From Marinilabiliales bacterium (GTDB lineage: Bacteria > Bacteroidota > Bacteroidia > Bacteroidales > UBA12077), in NCBI GenBank assembly GCA_002869305.1, contig PKTC01000067.1, forward strand, positions 1 through 9,227: a DNA stretch of 9,227 bases, given 5' to 3'. The notes below the pieces were generated by a model. The model saw only the letters and a program-made list of their open reading frames with translations, made no database searches and had not been told where the DNA came from. Position 1 is the first letter of the stretch, and each line of letters begins with the position of its first letter. A program made the translations under genes and the position numbers. Shown here in pieces: positions 1-6,886 of this stretch.

Positions 1-443
1 AGCATAACAGCTTGAATTAAACCAATTCTAGCACCAAATTTTTCGCCTGGAGAATTTAGCCTTTGTTCTCTCTTTAACTCACGAAGTCTCAATTGATCCG
101 ATACATTAACTAGTTCGCAACGTTCCGCTAGAATATTTGCATCTGTATTTTTGACCTGGTTTTTAGTAGTAAATATATATGATGATTTGTCTTCGAATAA
201 AGTCAGTTCTCCAACACCAATTCTCTGGACATTATTTACCATATGAAAATCTTCAGAGTAATTAGAGACATTTTGAGATAGCTCAATAAAAATCTTAAAA
301 AGTTTTTTTCTTGCATTGCTAAAATCATCATTCAGGCTCCTTATATTGGTTCCAAATACCGAAATCAATTCAATATAAAAGGGTCCTTTATAAGATAAAA
401 TAGTTTTACTTGTCATAGTTAAAACTGTGTTCGTATCAATCAT
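1..443 (-). CDS. SiaB-like (DUF6272) GHKL-type protein kinase, 3' end missing
   Basis: This reading frame starts at ATG 443 and runs off the left edge after 147 complete codons. The layout fits SiaB-family kinases: an N-terminal ILSYKG segment (15-20), a helix with an N-box-like pattern KIFIELSQNVSNYSED (E54, N58), a strand region IGVGELTLFEDKSSYIFTT, then a long helix leading to a glycine motif GEKFGARIGLI (133-143). In Pseudomonas, SiaB phosphorylates the switch protein SiaC and a SpoIIE-type phosphatase reverses this. Here the ATG lies 4 nt after the stop codon of a SpoIIE phosphatase gene, so translation is probably coupled and the two proteins likely act on the same substrate. A second in-frame ATG at codon 10 is a possible alternative start. 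The kinase role is inferred from family resemblance by eye; a plain anti-sigma-factor-like ATPase is the main alternative. Confidence 0.75.
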   Translation of the reverse strand, partial: MIDTNTVLTMTSKTILSYKGPFYIELISVFGTNIRSLNDDFSNARKKLFKIFIELSQNVSNYSEDFHMVNNVQRIGVGELTLFEDKSSYIFTTKNQVKNTDANILAERCELVNVSDQLRLRELKREQRLNSPGEKFGARIGLIQAVM

Positions 444-447
444 TAGG

Positions 448-2181
448 TTAATTAATTTTTATACCAATTAAAGTAATGTCATCTCGTTGCTCTTCGTCTT
501 TCTGAAAAATATTTAATTCATTTTCAATTATTTCCTTCTGCTTTTCCATTGATTCAGAAATGTTGTCTAAAATTATTTCTTTCAACTTGTTACTACCAAA
601 TCTTTTTCTTTCTGAATTATTCTGATCTGTTAAACCATCAGACGATAAAAATAATATATCTCCTGAATTAGCTTCAATAATATGATTATTATAATCTTCT
701 GAATCATTTTTCCTTTTAGCACCTCCAATTGATAATCTATCTCCTTTTATTTCGTTAAATTCGGAAGATTTTTTGTTAAAAATAAATAGAGGTCTTTTAG
801 CACCAGAGAATGTTATTTTTTTCGTTTTTAAATCAATTGAAATAAAACAAACATCCATTCCATCATTATTTTCAGTTTCCTCTTGTCTTAACGATTCAAT
901 AATTTTTCCGTTTAATAAAGATAATATTTTTGCTGGTTCTGTTACATTTTTTTCTAAAACAATTTCATTTAAGAGACTATTCCCAATCATTGACATAAAT
1001 GCACCTGGCACGCCATGTCCTGTGCAGTCAACTGCTGCAAGAAAGGCAACATCTTTTATTTTAGTAAACCAATAAAAATCTCCAGAGACAATATCCTTGG
1101 GTCTGTAAATGATAAAGCTCTCAAAAAGATTTTCAATTTGATTTTTAACAGGTAAAATAGCTCTTTGAATGTTTTGAGCATACTGGATACTTGCATTTAT
1201 TTTTTGATTTTGTAAATCAAGAGTGTCTCTTTGCTGTTCAATCTGATTTTTTTGATTCCTAATTTTCCTATAAAGCGCAACCAATGCAAATAAGAAGATT
1301 AAGATAGCAATAATACCCCAAGTAAGAGTATTTCTTACTAATCGCTCAAATTTGAGTTGCGCCGCTTGTTCTCTAATCTTTGATTCCTGCAACTCAAGTT
1401 GCATTTGTTGTTCCTTAGTTACTTCTTCAACTTTTGCAAGCGATGTCTCAGTTTCTTTCAACTTATCAGTTTGCTTTTCCAGTGCTTGTTCGGTAACTTG
1501 TTTTTCTTGTTGAGCTTTTTGTACTTCTGTTTCCGACTGTTCTTTGATTGTCTTTATTTCCTCTTTTTTCAAGAATTTATCAATAGAAGCAAATAGATCA
1601 AAATACTCGATACTTTGTTCAGAGTTTCCTAGACTTTGATAATTATTTGCCAATATGCCATAAAAACTTCGCACTAGTTTTAAATCATTTAATTCTTTAG
1701 CAACTTCTACACCTTCTTTAGCGGCAGTATTAGATTCTTCAAAGTTTGAAGATTGTTGATAAGTTTGTGCAATATTAAGCAGGGCAGAAGTAATATTCTT
1801 TTTGTTATTTGTTTGTTTGCTTATATTTAAGGCTTTGGTAAAATATTCAACAGCAGCAGTATAATTTTGTGTTTCATCATAAATCATTCCCAAGTAGTTC
1901 GTGCTTAATAACACACCATTGTTATTTCCTTTATTTTCATTTAATTCAAGAACACGTTTAAAATAAGTAATGGCTTTATCATATATTTGATTATTCCAAC
2001 AAAGAAAAGCAGCCTTATTTAAATATTCTAACTCAAGCGATGGATTATTTTCTTTCTGATATTGTTCTATTTTTGATTCGTAACCGGCAAGTTCATCATT
2101 AATATCCTGTGAAAATAAAGTTTCACATAATAGTGTGCTAAAAACAACAAGAAAGGATAGAATTTTAAATACTTTTCTCAC
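448..2181 (-). CDS. Membrane-anchored TPR / coiled-coil / SpoIIE-type PPM serine phosphatase
   Basis: A 577-residue sensor phosphatase. A signal-peptide-like N-terminus (1-24, ending LFSQD) is followed by about four TPR repeats (roughly 51-82, 91-121, 131-161, 170-200), a charged coiled coil (about 205-275), a transmembrane helix (about 284-304), a second helix (305-345, with the segment INASIQYAQNIQRAILP), and a C-terminal SpoIIE/PPM phosphatase domain. Metal-binding acidic residues are all present: D368 (GDFYW), D385 (DCTGHG), D515 (SSDG) and D567/D568 (RDDIT). The TPR part is predicted to be periplasmic and the phosphatase cytoplasmic, so an envelope signal may control dephosphorylation of a Ser/Thr switch protein. 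The start is GTG at 2181: no in-frame ATG lies upstream, and the next Met (residue 99) would remove the signal peptide. It lies 26 nt behind the other phosphatase gene and 4 nt before the SiaB-like gene, and plays the SiaA role by analogy; its true substrate is unknown. Confidence 0.9.
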   Translation of the reverse strand: MRKVFKILSFLVVFSTLLCETLFSQDINDELAGYESKIEQYQKENNPSLELEYLNKAAFLCWNNQIYDKAITYFKRVLELNENKGNNNGVLLSTNYLGMIYDETQNYTAAVEYFTKALNISKQTNNKKNITSALLNIAQTYQQSSNFEESNTAAKEGVEVAKELNDLKLVRSFYGILANNYQSLGNSEQSIEYFDLFASIDKFLKKEEIKTIKEQSETEVQKAQQEKQVTEQALEKQTDKLKETETSLAKVEEVTKEQQMQLELQESKIREQAAQLKFERLVRNTLTWGIIAILIFLFALVALYRKIRNQKNQIEQQRDTLDLQNQKINASIQYAQNIQRAILPVKNQIENLFESFIIYRPKDIVSGDFYWFTKIKDVAFLAAVDCTGHGVPGAFMSMIGNSLLNEIVLEKNVTEPAKILSLLNGKIIESLRQEETENNDGMDVCFISIDLKTKKITFSGAKRPLFIFNKKSSEFNEIKGDRLSIGGAKRKNDSEDYNNHIIEANSGDILFLSSDGLTDQNNSERKRFGSNKLKEIILDNISESMEKQKEIIENELNIFQKDEEQRDDITLIGIKIN

Positions 2182-2207
2182 AACTAATATATTATCAAAA
2201 GTTAAAG

Positions 2208-3446
2208 TTATTTTATTTTTACTCCAAAAACAAGAATATCATCAATTTGCTCTGCGTTTCCTCTCCATTTATCATGGGTGTTATTAAGGATTTCTTTTTG
2301 TATATTCATTGGTTCAGTACTAATATCTACAAGTAATTCTTTGAACTGTTTATATCTAAATTTTTTCCCTTTTGGTCCTCCAAATTGATCTGCATAACCA
2401 TCCGAAAATAAATACAACTGATCATTGCTTTCTAATTGCACTTCATGGTTGGTAAATTGTTTGTCAAAATTAATATGGATTCCTACAGGCATTCTATTTC
2501 CTTTGATTTCTGTTAACTCCTTATTTTTTATTATATATAAAGGATTATTAGCTCCCGCAAATTGCAATTTCTTATTCTTACAATCTATTACACATAATGC
2601 TATGTCTAGTCCATCTTGTGCTTCTCCAGATTCTCCAGTTTGGTTCAAAGAATGCATGATATAATCTCTAAGTTGTTCTAATATATCGCTGGCAGTTTTA
2701 AACTTTCCATTATTAATGATTTCATTTAAATATACTGATCCTAACATATGCATTAACGCACCTGATAAACCATGTCCAGTACAATCTCCAACCGCAATAA
2801 TTTTAACATTATCGTGAAAGCTTAACCAATAAAAATCACCACCAATATGACTTTTGGGTTGATGCAAAATAAAATATTCCTGTAGATATTCATTAATATA
2901 CTCGATACTAGGCAGAATAGCTTGCTGGATTCTACTAGCATAACGAATATCTGCCATAATTTCTTTATTCTTTATTATAATAATTTCTCTTTGTTTAAGC
3001 TCGTTTTCAATTTGAAACTGAATTCTTTCATTTTTCTCTTCTATTTCTATTTCCTTGTCATAAATTGCCTCCTGAATATTTATAAGAGACAATGCAGACT
3101 TTATATTTGAGATCAGTGTGATATTAGAAAATGGCTTATGAATAAAATTAATTGCTCCTAACTCAAAGGCCTGTTTGTATTTGTTTTCAATAGATATGGC
3201 AATAACGGGTAAGTTTAAGCTGTGGCTTATAAATTGTAAAAGTTGTTCTTTCGATTCGTGACTATTTAAGTCATTATCAAGATCGAAAAGAATTATTTCT
3301 GGAGAGAGCGTATTGATTTCAATGAAAATGTCATCATGACCTTCTAAAGTGCATGTTTCGGCGTTAGGATATTCGGAATGTATAATAGAATTTATTGATT
3401 CAAGTGAAGTTGAAGTGAAGTTTAAAAGTAATAATTTAAAAATCAT
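2208..3446 (-). CDS. Receiver-like domain + SpoIIE-type PPM serine phosphatase (soluble)
   Basis: A 412-residue protein with no signal peptide or membrane segment. Residues 1-118 look like a CheY-type receiver: D55 sits at the phosphoacceptor place (PEIILFD), S85 replaces the usual Thr, and K104 is the conserved lysine (FIHKP). The acidic pair normally found after the first strand is replaced by N9-F10, so Mg-dependent phosphorylation is doubtful. A coiled coil (about 125-165) and the linker DIRYASRIQQAILP lead to a SpoIIE/PPM domain with intact metal ligands: D204 (GGDFYW), D221 (DCTGHG), D349 (FSDG) and D402/D403 (IDDIL). It is the first gene of the minus-strand operon, upstream of a membrane SpoIIE phosphatase and a SiaB-like kinase. 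It probably dephosphorylates a Ser/Thr on a SiaC- or anti-anti-sigma-type protein; this role is inferred. The start is the ATG at 3446, about 19 nt behind a predicted transcription start. Confidence 0.9.
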   Translation of the reverse strand: MIFKLLLLNFTSTSLESINSIIHSEYPNAETCTLEGHDDIFIEINTLSPEIILFDLDNDLNSHESKEQLLQFISHSLNLPVIAISIENKYKQAFELGAINFIHKPFSNITLISNIKSALSLINIQEAIYDKEIEIEEKNERIQFQIENELKQREIIIIKNKEIMADIRYASRIQQAILPSIEYINEYLQEYFILHQPKSHIGGDFYWLSFHDNVKIIAVGDCTGHGLSGALMHMLGSVYLNEIINNGKFKTASDILEQLRDYIMHSLNQTGESGEAQDGLDIALCVIDCKNKKLQFAGANNPLYIIKNKELTEIKGNRMPVGIHINFDKQFTNHEVQLESNDQLYLFSDGYADQFGGPKGKKFRYKQFKELLVDISTEPMNIQKEILNNTHDKWRGNAEQIDDILVFGVKIK

Positions 3447-3685
3447 ATTTAGTCCCGAATTAAGAAAGTAATAAAAGTACGGATTGTTCAGTTAATAATC
3501 CAAAATCGCTTACGTTAATTTCCAGTTTTAGTTTAAAACGAAATCAGATTTTGATGAAATGATATAAAGATGTTATGAATGACCTAAAAGAGAATGATAA
3601 AAAATAGCCTAATTAAAGCTGATTTCATTTTAAAATTTATAATTTTAACTTGCAGACTAAGAAATGTTAAACCATCTCAAATTCT
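3447..3685. promoter_or_regulatory. Divergent intergenic region between phosphatase operon and cyclase gene
   Basis: This 239-nt stretch separates the two divergent transcription units and must contain both promoters. It holds no convincing ORF or RNA gene. The minus-strand promoter is listed separately. For the cyclase side only a weak -7-like box (TAATTTTA, 3640-3647) is seen, without a clear -33 TTG at the expected distance, so that promoter is not assigned. Confidence 0.6.
3472..3503 (-). promoter_or_regulatory. Candidate Bacteroidota promoter of the phosphatase/kinase operon
   Basis: On the minus strand a -33-type TTG (complement of 3501-3503, within TTTTG) is followed after 21 nt by TACTTTTA (complement of 3472-3479), which matches the TAnnTTTG -7 consensus at all but the last base. 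The implied transcription start is about 19 nt before the ATG at 3446. An imperfect dyad (GGATT/AATCC arms, 3481-3501) occupies the spacer. The region is very AT-rich, so a chance match is possible. Confidence 0.4.
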
Positions 3686-5287
3686 ATGAATTATAAGATA
3701 TTAATTGCAAGTGATAAAAATAGTTCTTTCGATTATTTGCAAGAGACTCTAAAAGATGATCTAGATAGATTTGAAATTCTTAGGTCAGCCATAGGTGATA
3801 TATACCAAATGGCACTCGAGAGTCAACCTAGAATAATTCTAATAGGAGATGGATCATTAGCAAAAAGAAGTATTGAGGGCATTATGTCTTTAAAACAAAA
3901 CAATATTACTAATAGAATACCGGTGCTGCTTATAACAGATTATTCTCCAAGAACTAACTTCGACCGTGTTTTTGAGTATGGAATAGTTGACTTTATTAAA
4001 AAGCCATATAGCAGAGATGAGTTGTTAATGAGAATTGAAGCAGCAGAAAGTAGAAGAGAATTTCAGCATGAGATTTATATTGAACACGAGTTACTTCGAG
4101 AGCTTTCCATAGTTGCAAAGAAAACGGCTACAGGAGTTGCAATAATAAGTAACAATAGCAGTCTTGAATGGGTTAATGAAGGTTTTGAGAGAATGTATGG
4201 ATACAGTTTTGAGGAATTCAAAGAAAGATTCGAATCATCTATTTTTAAACCAGATAATAATCCAAAGCTAGCCGAGGCTATTGAGCAATGTAAGGATGGT
4301 GCAGAAAGTGTAGTTTACGAGAAAAAGTGGGAAACAAAGGAAGGAAGTACGTTGTGGATCCAGACGACTCTAACACCCGTTTATAATGAACAAGATATTA
4401 TTATAAAATATATTGCAATAGAATCGAACGTTACTGACATTAAAGAAGCTGAGGCAAGGTTAGAAGCTAAAAATGAAAGTTTGGTTACTCTTACTGAACA
4501 TTTGGAAAGCTCAAATTTATTACTTGAAAAGCAAAGAGAAGAGATTGAAAAACAAAAAGAATTAGTTGAAGAGCAAAAGAAAAAATCTGATGAGTTACTT
4601 CAGAATATCTTACCATTTGAAACTGCAGAACAATTAAAAAAGAAAGGATTTGCAAAATCCAAGCAGTATAAATTAGTAAGTATTCTTTTTACAGATTTTA
4701 AAGATTTTTCAAACTTAACAGGTGTTATCGATAGTCAGAAACTTGTAGAGGAGTTAAACGTTTATATACAAAAATTTGATGAAATTATTGAGGATCATTT
4801 CATCGAAAAAATAAAAACTATCGGTGATGCATATATGTGTGCAGGTGGCCTGCCTCTTAGAAATAAAAGTAATCCTATTGATGTTACTTTAGCAGGGTTG
4901 AAGATACAAAAGTTTATGAAAGACTATGGTGAAGAGAGAAAAAAGAACAATGAAACCCCATGGGAACTTCGTTTAGGTATACACACTGGTGAAGTTATAG
5001 CAGGGGTTATTGGGAAAAAGAAATTTGCATATGATATATGGGGTGATGCAGTAAATAAAGCCAGTAGAATGGAGCAGTCAGGCGAAGTAGGAAAAGTTAA
5101 TGTATCTGGAGATACATACGAATATATTAAGGAATTCTTCGATTGTACTCATAGAGGTAATGTTGAAGTTAAAAACAATATACATCTCGATATGTATTTT
5201 GTTAATAGACTTAAACCTGAATTTTCAGAGGATAAGGAAGGTATTATACCAAATGCTGAATTCCTAAAACGTTTATCAAAATATTAA
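3686..5287 (+). CDS. Receiver-like + PAS + coiled-coil + class III adenylate cyclase
   Basis: A 533-residue soluble protein predicted to make cAMP from ATP. Domains in order are a receiver-like domain (1-122), a PAS domain with PAC-type end (about 140-255), a coiled-coil signalling helix (about 255-312, ending LLQNILP) and a class III cyclase domain (about 328-508). Both metal-binding aspartates are present (D337 in FTDFKDF, D381 in IGDAYM), as are the adenine-selecting pair K377 (EKIKTIG) and D450 (YDIWG), and transition-state residues N457 and R461 (VNKASRM). A guanylate cyclase would have Glu at 377, so adenylate cyclase is favoured; a homodimer would have two complete sites. The receiver is degenerate: G54 occupies the phosphoacceptor place with D55 one step on, and only D10 of the acidic pair remains, while T84 and K106 are kept. 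The gene is divergent from the phosphatase/SiaB-like operon, suggesting it is the output enzyme; that link is inference. Confidence 0.9.
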   Translation: MNYKILIASDKNSSFDYLQETLKDDLDRFEILRSAIGDIYQMALESQPRIILIGDGSLAKRSIEGIMSLKQNNITNRIPVLLITDYSPRTNFDRVFEYGIVDFIKKPYSRDELLMRIEAAESRREFQHEIYIEHELLRELSIVAKKTATGVAIISNNSSLEWVNEGFERMYGYSFEEFKERFESSIFKPDNNPKLAEAIEQCKDGAESVVYEKKWETKEGSTLWIQTTLTPVYNEQDIIIKYIAIESNVTDIKEAEARLEAKNESLVTLTEHLESSNLLLEKQREEIEKQKELVEEQKKKSDELLQNILPFETAEQLKKKGFAKSKQYKLVSILFTDFKDFSNLTGVIDSQKLVEELNVYIQKFDEIIEDHFIEKIKTIGDAYMCAGGLPLRNKSNPIDVTLAGLKIQKFMKDYGEERKKNNETPWELRLGIHTGEVIAGVIGKKKFAYDIWGDAVNKASRMEQSGEVGKVNVSGDTYEYIKEFFDCTHRGNVEVKNNIHLDMYFVNRLKPEFSEDKEGIIPNAEFLKRLSKY

Positions 5288-5289
5288 AA

Positions 5290-5772
5290 TCACTTAAGCA
5301 TTTCCTTATTAAAGTTAAATGGCAAGAACTGCTTAATTCCTTCTGCAACAGTTATTTTAGATTTTCCATATAAAAGCACTTTGATAGGCTTATCTGCTCT
5401 GTTTTCACTTTCAAGCATTACCTGAAGGCAAGAGCCACAAGGAGGAATAGGCTCGCTAATAAAACCATTCTTTGTATTTGCTGTAACTGCAACTGCTTTT
5501 ATAGGAACATCCGGGTATTTTGAGTTTGCATAAAAAATAGCAACTCTTTCTGCACAAATTCCAGATGGATAAGCCGCATTTTCCTGGTTATTGCCCTGAA
5601 ATACCATACCGTTTTCTAAAAGAACAGCTGCTCCAACTTTGAATTTAGAATAAGGAGCATAAGCTGTTTCAGCAGCTTCTTTAGCTTTTTGTACTAATTC
5701 CTGATATTTTTGATCTAATTCGGCAAGGGAATTGTAATCTGTTATTGTAGATTTTATTTCACGTTTGTTCAT
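5290..5772 (-). CDS. cdd: Cytidine deaminase
   Basis: A 160-residue protein, slightly longer than the usual 130-140 residues of tetrameric cytidine deaminases because of an N-terminal extension of about 20 residues. It hydrolyses cytidine or deoxycytidine to uridine or deoxyuridine in pyrimidine salvage. Zinc-site motifs are clear: C73-A74-E75 (ICAER, with E75 as the proton shuttle) and C112/C115 (PPCGSC). The substrate-binding segment GNNQENAAYP (60-69) and the YAPYSKFKVGAA segment (38-49) are also typical. After the last zinc cysteine it has LQ (C115-L116-Q117), where many family members have RQ. The ATG at 5772 is the only sensible start. The gene is convergent with the cyclase gene (2 nt between stop codons) and divergent from the LysM lipoprotein gene. 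It appears to be a housekeeping gene unrelated to the signalling locus. Confidence 0.93.
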   Translation of the reverse strand: MNKREIKSTITDYNSLAELDQKYQELVQKAKEAAETAYAPYSKFKVGAAVLLENGMVFQGNNQENAAYPSGICAERVAIFYANSKYPDVPIKAVAVTANTKNGFISEPIPPCGSCLQVMLESENRADKPIKVLLYGKSKITVAEGIKQFLPFNFNKEMLK

Positions 5773-5823
5773 AACATGTAATTACTTGTGTAAAATACCA
5801 ATTTAAAAAATGATATTTATTTT

Positions 5824-5831
5824 TACATTTG
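5824..5831 (+). promoter_or_regulatory. Candidate -7 box for the LysM-glucosaminidase gene
   Basis: TACATTTG is a perfect match to the TAnnTTTG -7 element of Bacteroidota promoters. A matching -33 TTG is not seen at the normal 17-23 nt distance (the nearest is at 5786-5788). If used, transcription would start near 5838, which is downstream of the ATG at 5810 and supports the ATG at 5852 as the real start. Confidence 0.35.
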
Positions 5832-5851
5832 TTCAAAATAACAAAAAAAAA

Positions 5852-6886
5852 ATGACAAAAAAGCTATTATTCCTTTTAATACCAATATTTGCAGTATCAT
5901 GTAAAGTACAAAGAGCGCCTCAAACAAGGAATCAAACCGCTCAGAAATATATAAGTTTAGATCGTAAGGATTACATTAGAAATTATAAAGATCTTGCTAT
6001 AAGAGAAATGAAAAGAAGTGGCATCCCGGCAAGTATTACTTTAGCGCAAGCAGTCTTGGAATCAGATAATGGAAATAGTACTCTGGCTCAGAAAGCGAAT
6101 AACCATTTTGGTATAAAATGCCACAATGGATGGAAAGGTGGAAAGGTCTATCATGATGATGATAAGCGAAACGAATGCTTTAGGAAGTATAAAACCGTAT
6201 ACGAATCATATGTTGATCATAGTGATTTTATTGCAAAAGGTCAACGGTATTCATCATTGTTTGATCTAAGCCCAACAGATTATAAGAACTGGGCCAAAGG
6301 TTTACAAAGAGCAGGATATGCAACAAGCAGAACTTACGCAAGCATGTTAATAAAGATTATCGAAGATAATCAGTTGTATGTTTATGATCAAGGCGGTAGC
6401 TTGGCTTTGGATCAGACAAATGAGTATAGTTCTGATTCTGAACAAGTTCATTTAGCAGATGTGGACAATTTTAAAATATATGCAGAGAAGCACAGAGTTT
6501 TTACCAAAAACAGGATTGATTATATCATTGTAAGAAAAGGAGACACATTTAAAACTGTTACAGAAGAACTTGGAATGCTCCCCTGGGAATTATATAAATA
6601 CAACGAAGTGGATGGAGACATAAAATTGGTGGAAGGTCAGGTTTTATATATTCAACCTAAGAGGAATAAAGCCGAACATGGATTTGATTTTCATGAAGTT
6701 AAAGAAGGTGAAACCATGTATTCGATCTCTCAATTATATGGTATTAAAATAAAGAAGCTTTATGAGAAAAATTTAATGAATGAAGATACTGAACCGGAAA
6801 TTGGACAAAAACTTTGGTTGCGTGATATTAAAGAGCACACAGATGTAATTGAGGAAACTCCGTTAATTGAAGACTTTGATAATTAA
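5852..6886 (+). CDS. Lipoprotein N-acetylglucosaminidase (GH73) with two LysM domains
   Basis: A 344-residue predicted peptidoglycan hydrolase. From ATG 5852 the protein begins MTKKLLFLLIPIFAVSC, a typical lipoprotein signal peptide with a lipobox cysteine at C17. The frame is open back to an ATG at 5810, but that would put 14 hydrophobic and lysine-rich residues ahead of the signal and lies before the likely transcription start. A glucosaminidase (FlgJ/GH73-like) domain spans about 38-178; E70 in LAQAVLESDNGNS is the likely catalytic acid, followed by the typical NNHFGIKC and GYATSRTYA segments. Two LysM modules follow at about 223-268 (YIIVRKGDTFKTV) and 280-324 (HEVKEGETMYSISQLYG), expected to hold the enzyme on peptidoglycan. 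It probably sits in the outer or inner membrane facing the periplasm and acts in wall remodelling or cell separation. No flagellar genes are nearby, so a role as flagellar FlgJ is unlikely. Confidence 0.9.
   Translation: MTKKLLFLLIPIFAVSCKVQRAPQTRNQTAQKYISLDRKDYIRNYKDLAIREMKRSGIPASITLAQAVLESDNGNSTLAQKANNHFGIKCHNGWKGGKVYHDDDKRNECFRKYKTVYESYVDHSDFIAKGQRYSSLFDLSPTDYKNWAKGLQRAGYATSRTYASMLIKIIEDNQLYVYDQGGSLALDQTNEYSSDSEQVHLADVDNFKIYAEKHRVFTKNRIDYIIVRKGDTFKTVTEELGMLPWELYKYNEVDGDIKLVEGQVLYIQPKRNKAEHGFDFHEVKEGETMYSISQLYGIKIKKLYEKNLMNEDTEPEIGQKLWLRDIKEHTDVIEETPLIEDFDN

Noticed and set aside
773..1075. Plus-strand open frame opposite the SpoIIE domain
   Set aside because: Antisense to a clearly conserved phosphatase domain, with no domain of its own. 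The same applies to the shorter plus-strand frames at 1399-1596, 2425-2664, 2922-3110 and 7260-7457.
3540..3626. Inverted repeat GAAATCAG / CTGATTTC in the divergent intergenic region
   Set aside because: The 8-bp arms are 71 nt apart in very AT-rich DNA; this is within chance expectation and fits no promoter position.
5810..5851. Upstream ATG giving a 14-residue longer LysM lipoprotein
   Set aside because: It would precede the lipoprotein signal peptide with extra residues, and it lies upstream of the TACATTTG -7 box, so it is probably not transcribed from that promoter.
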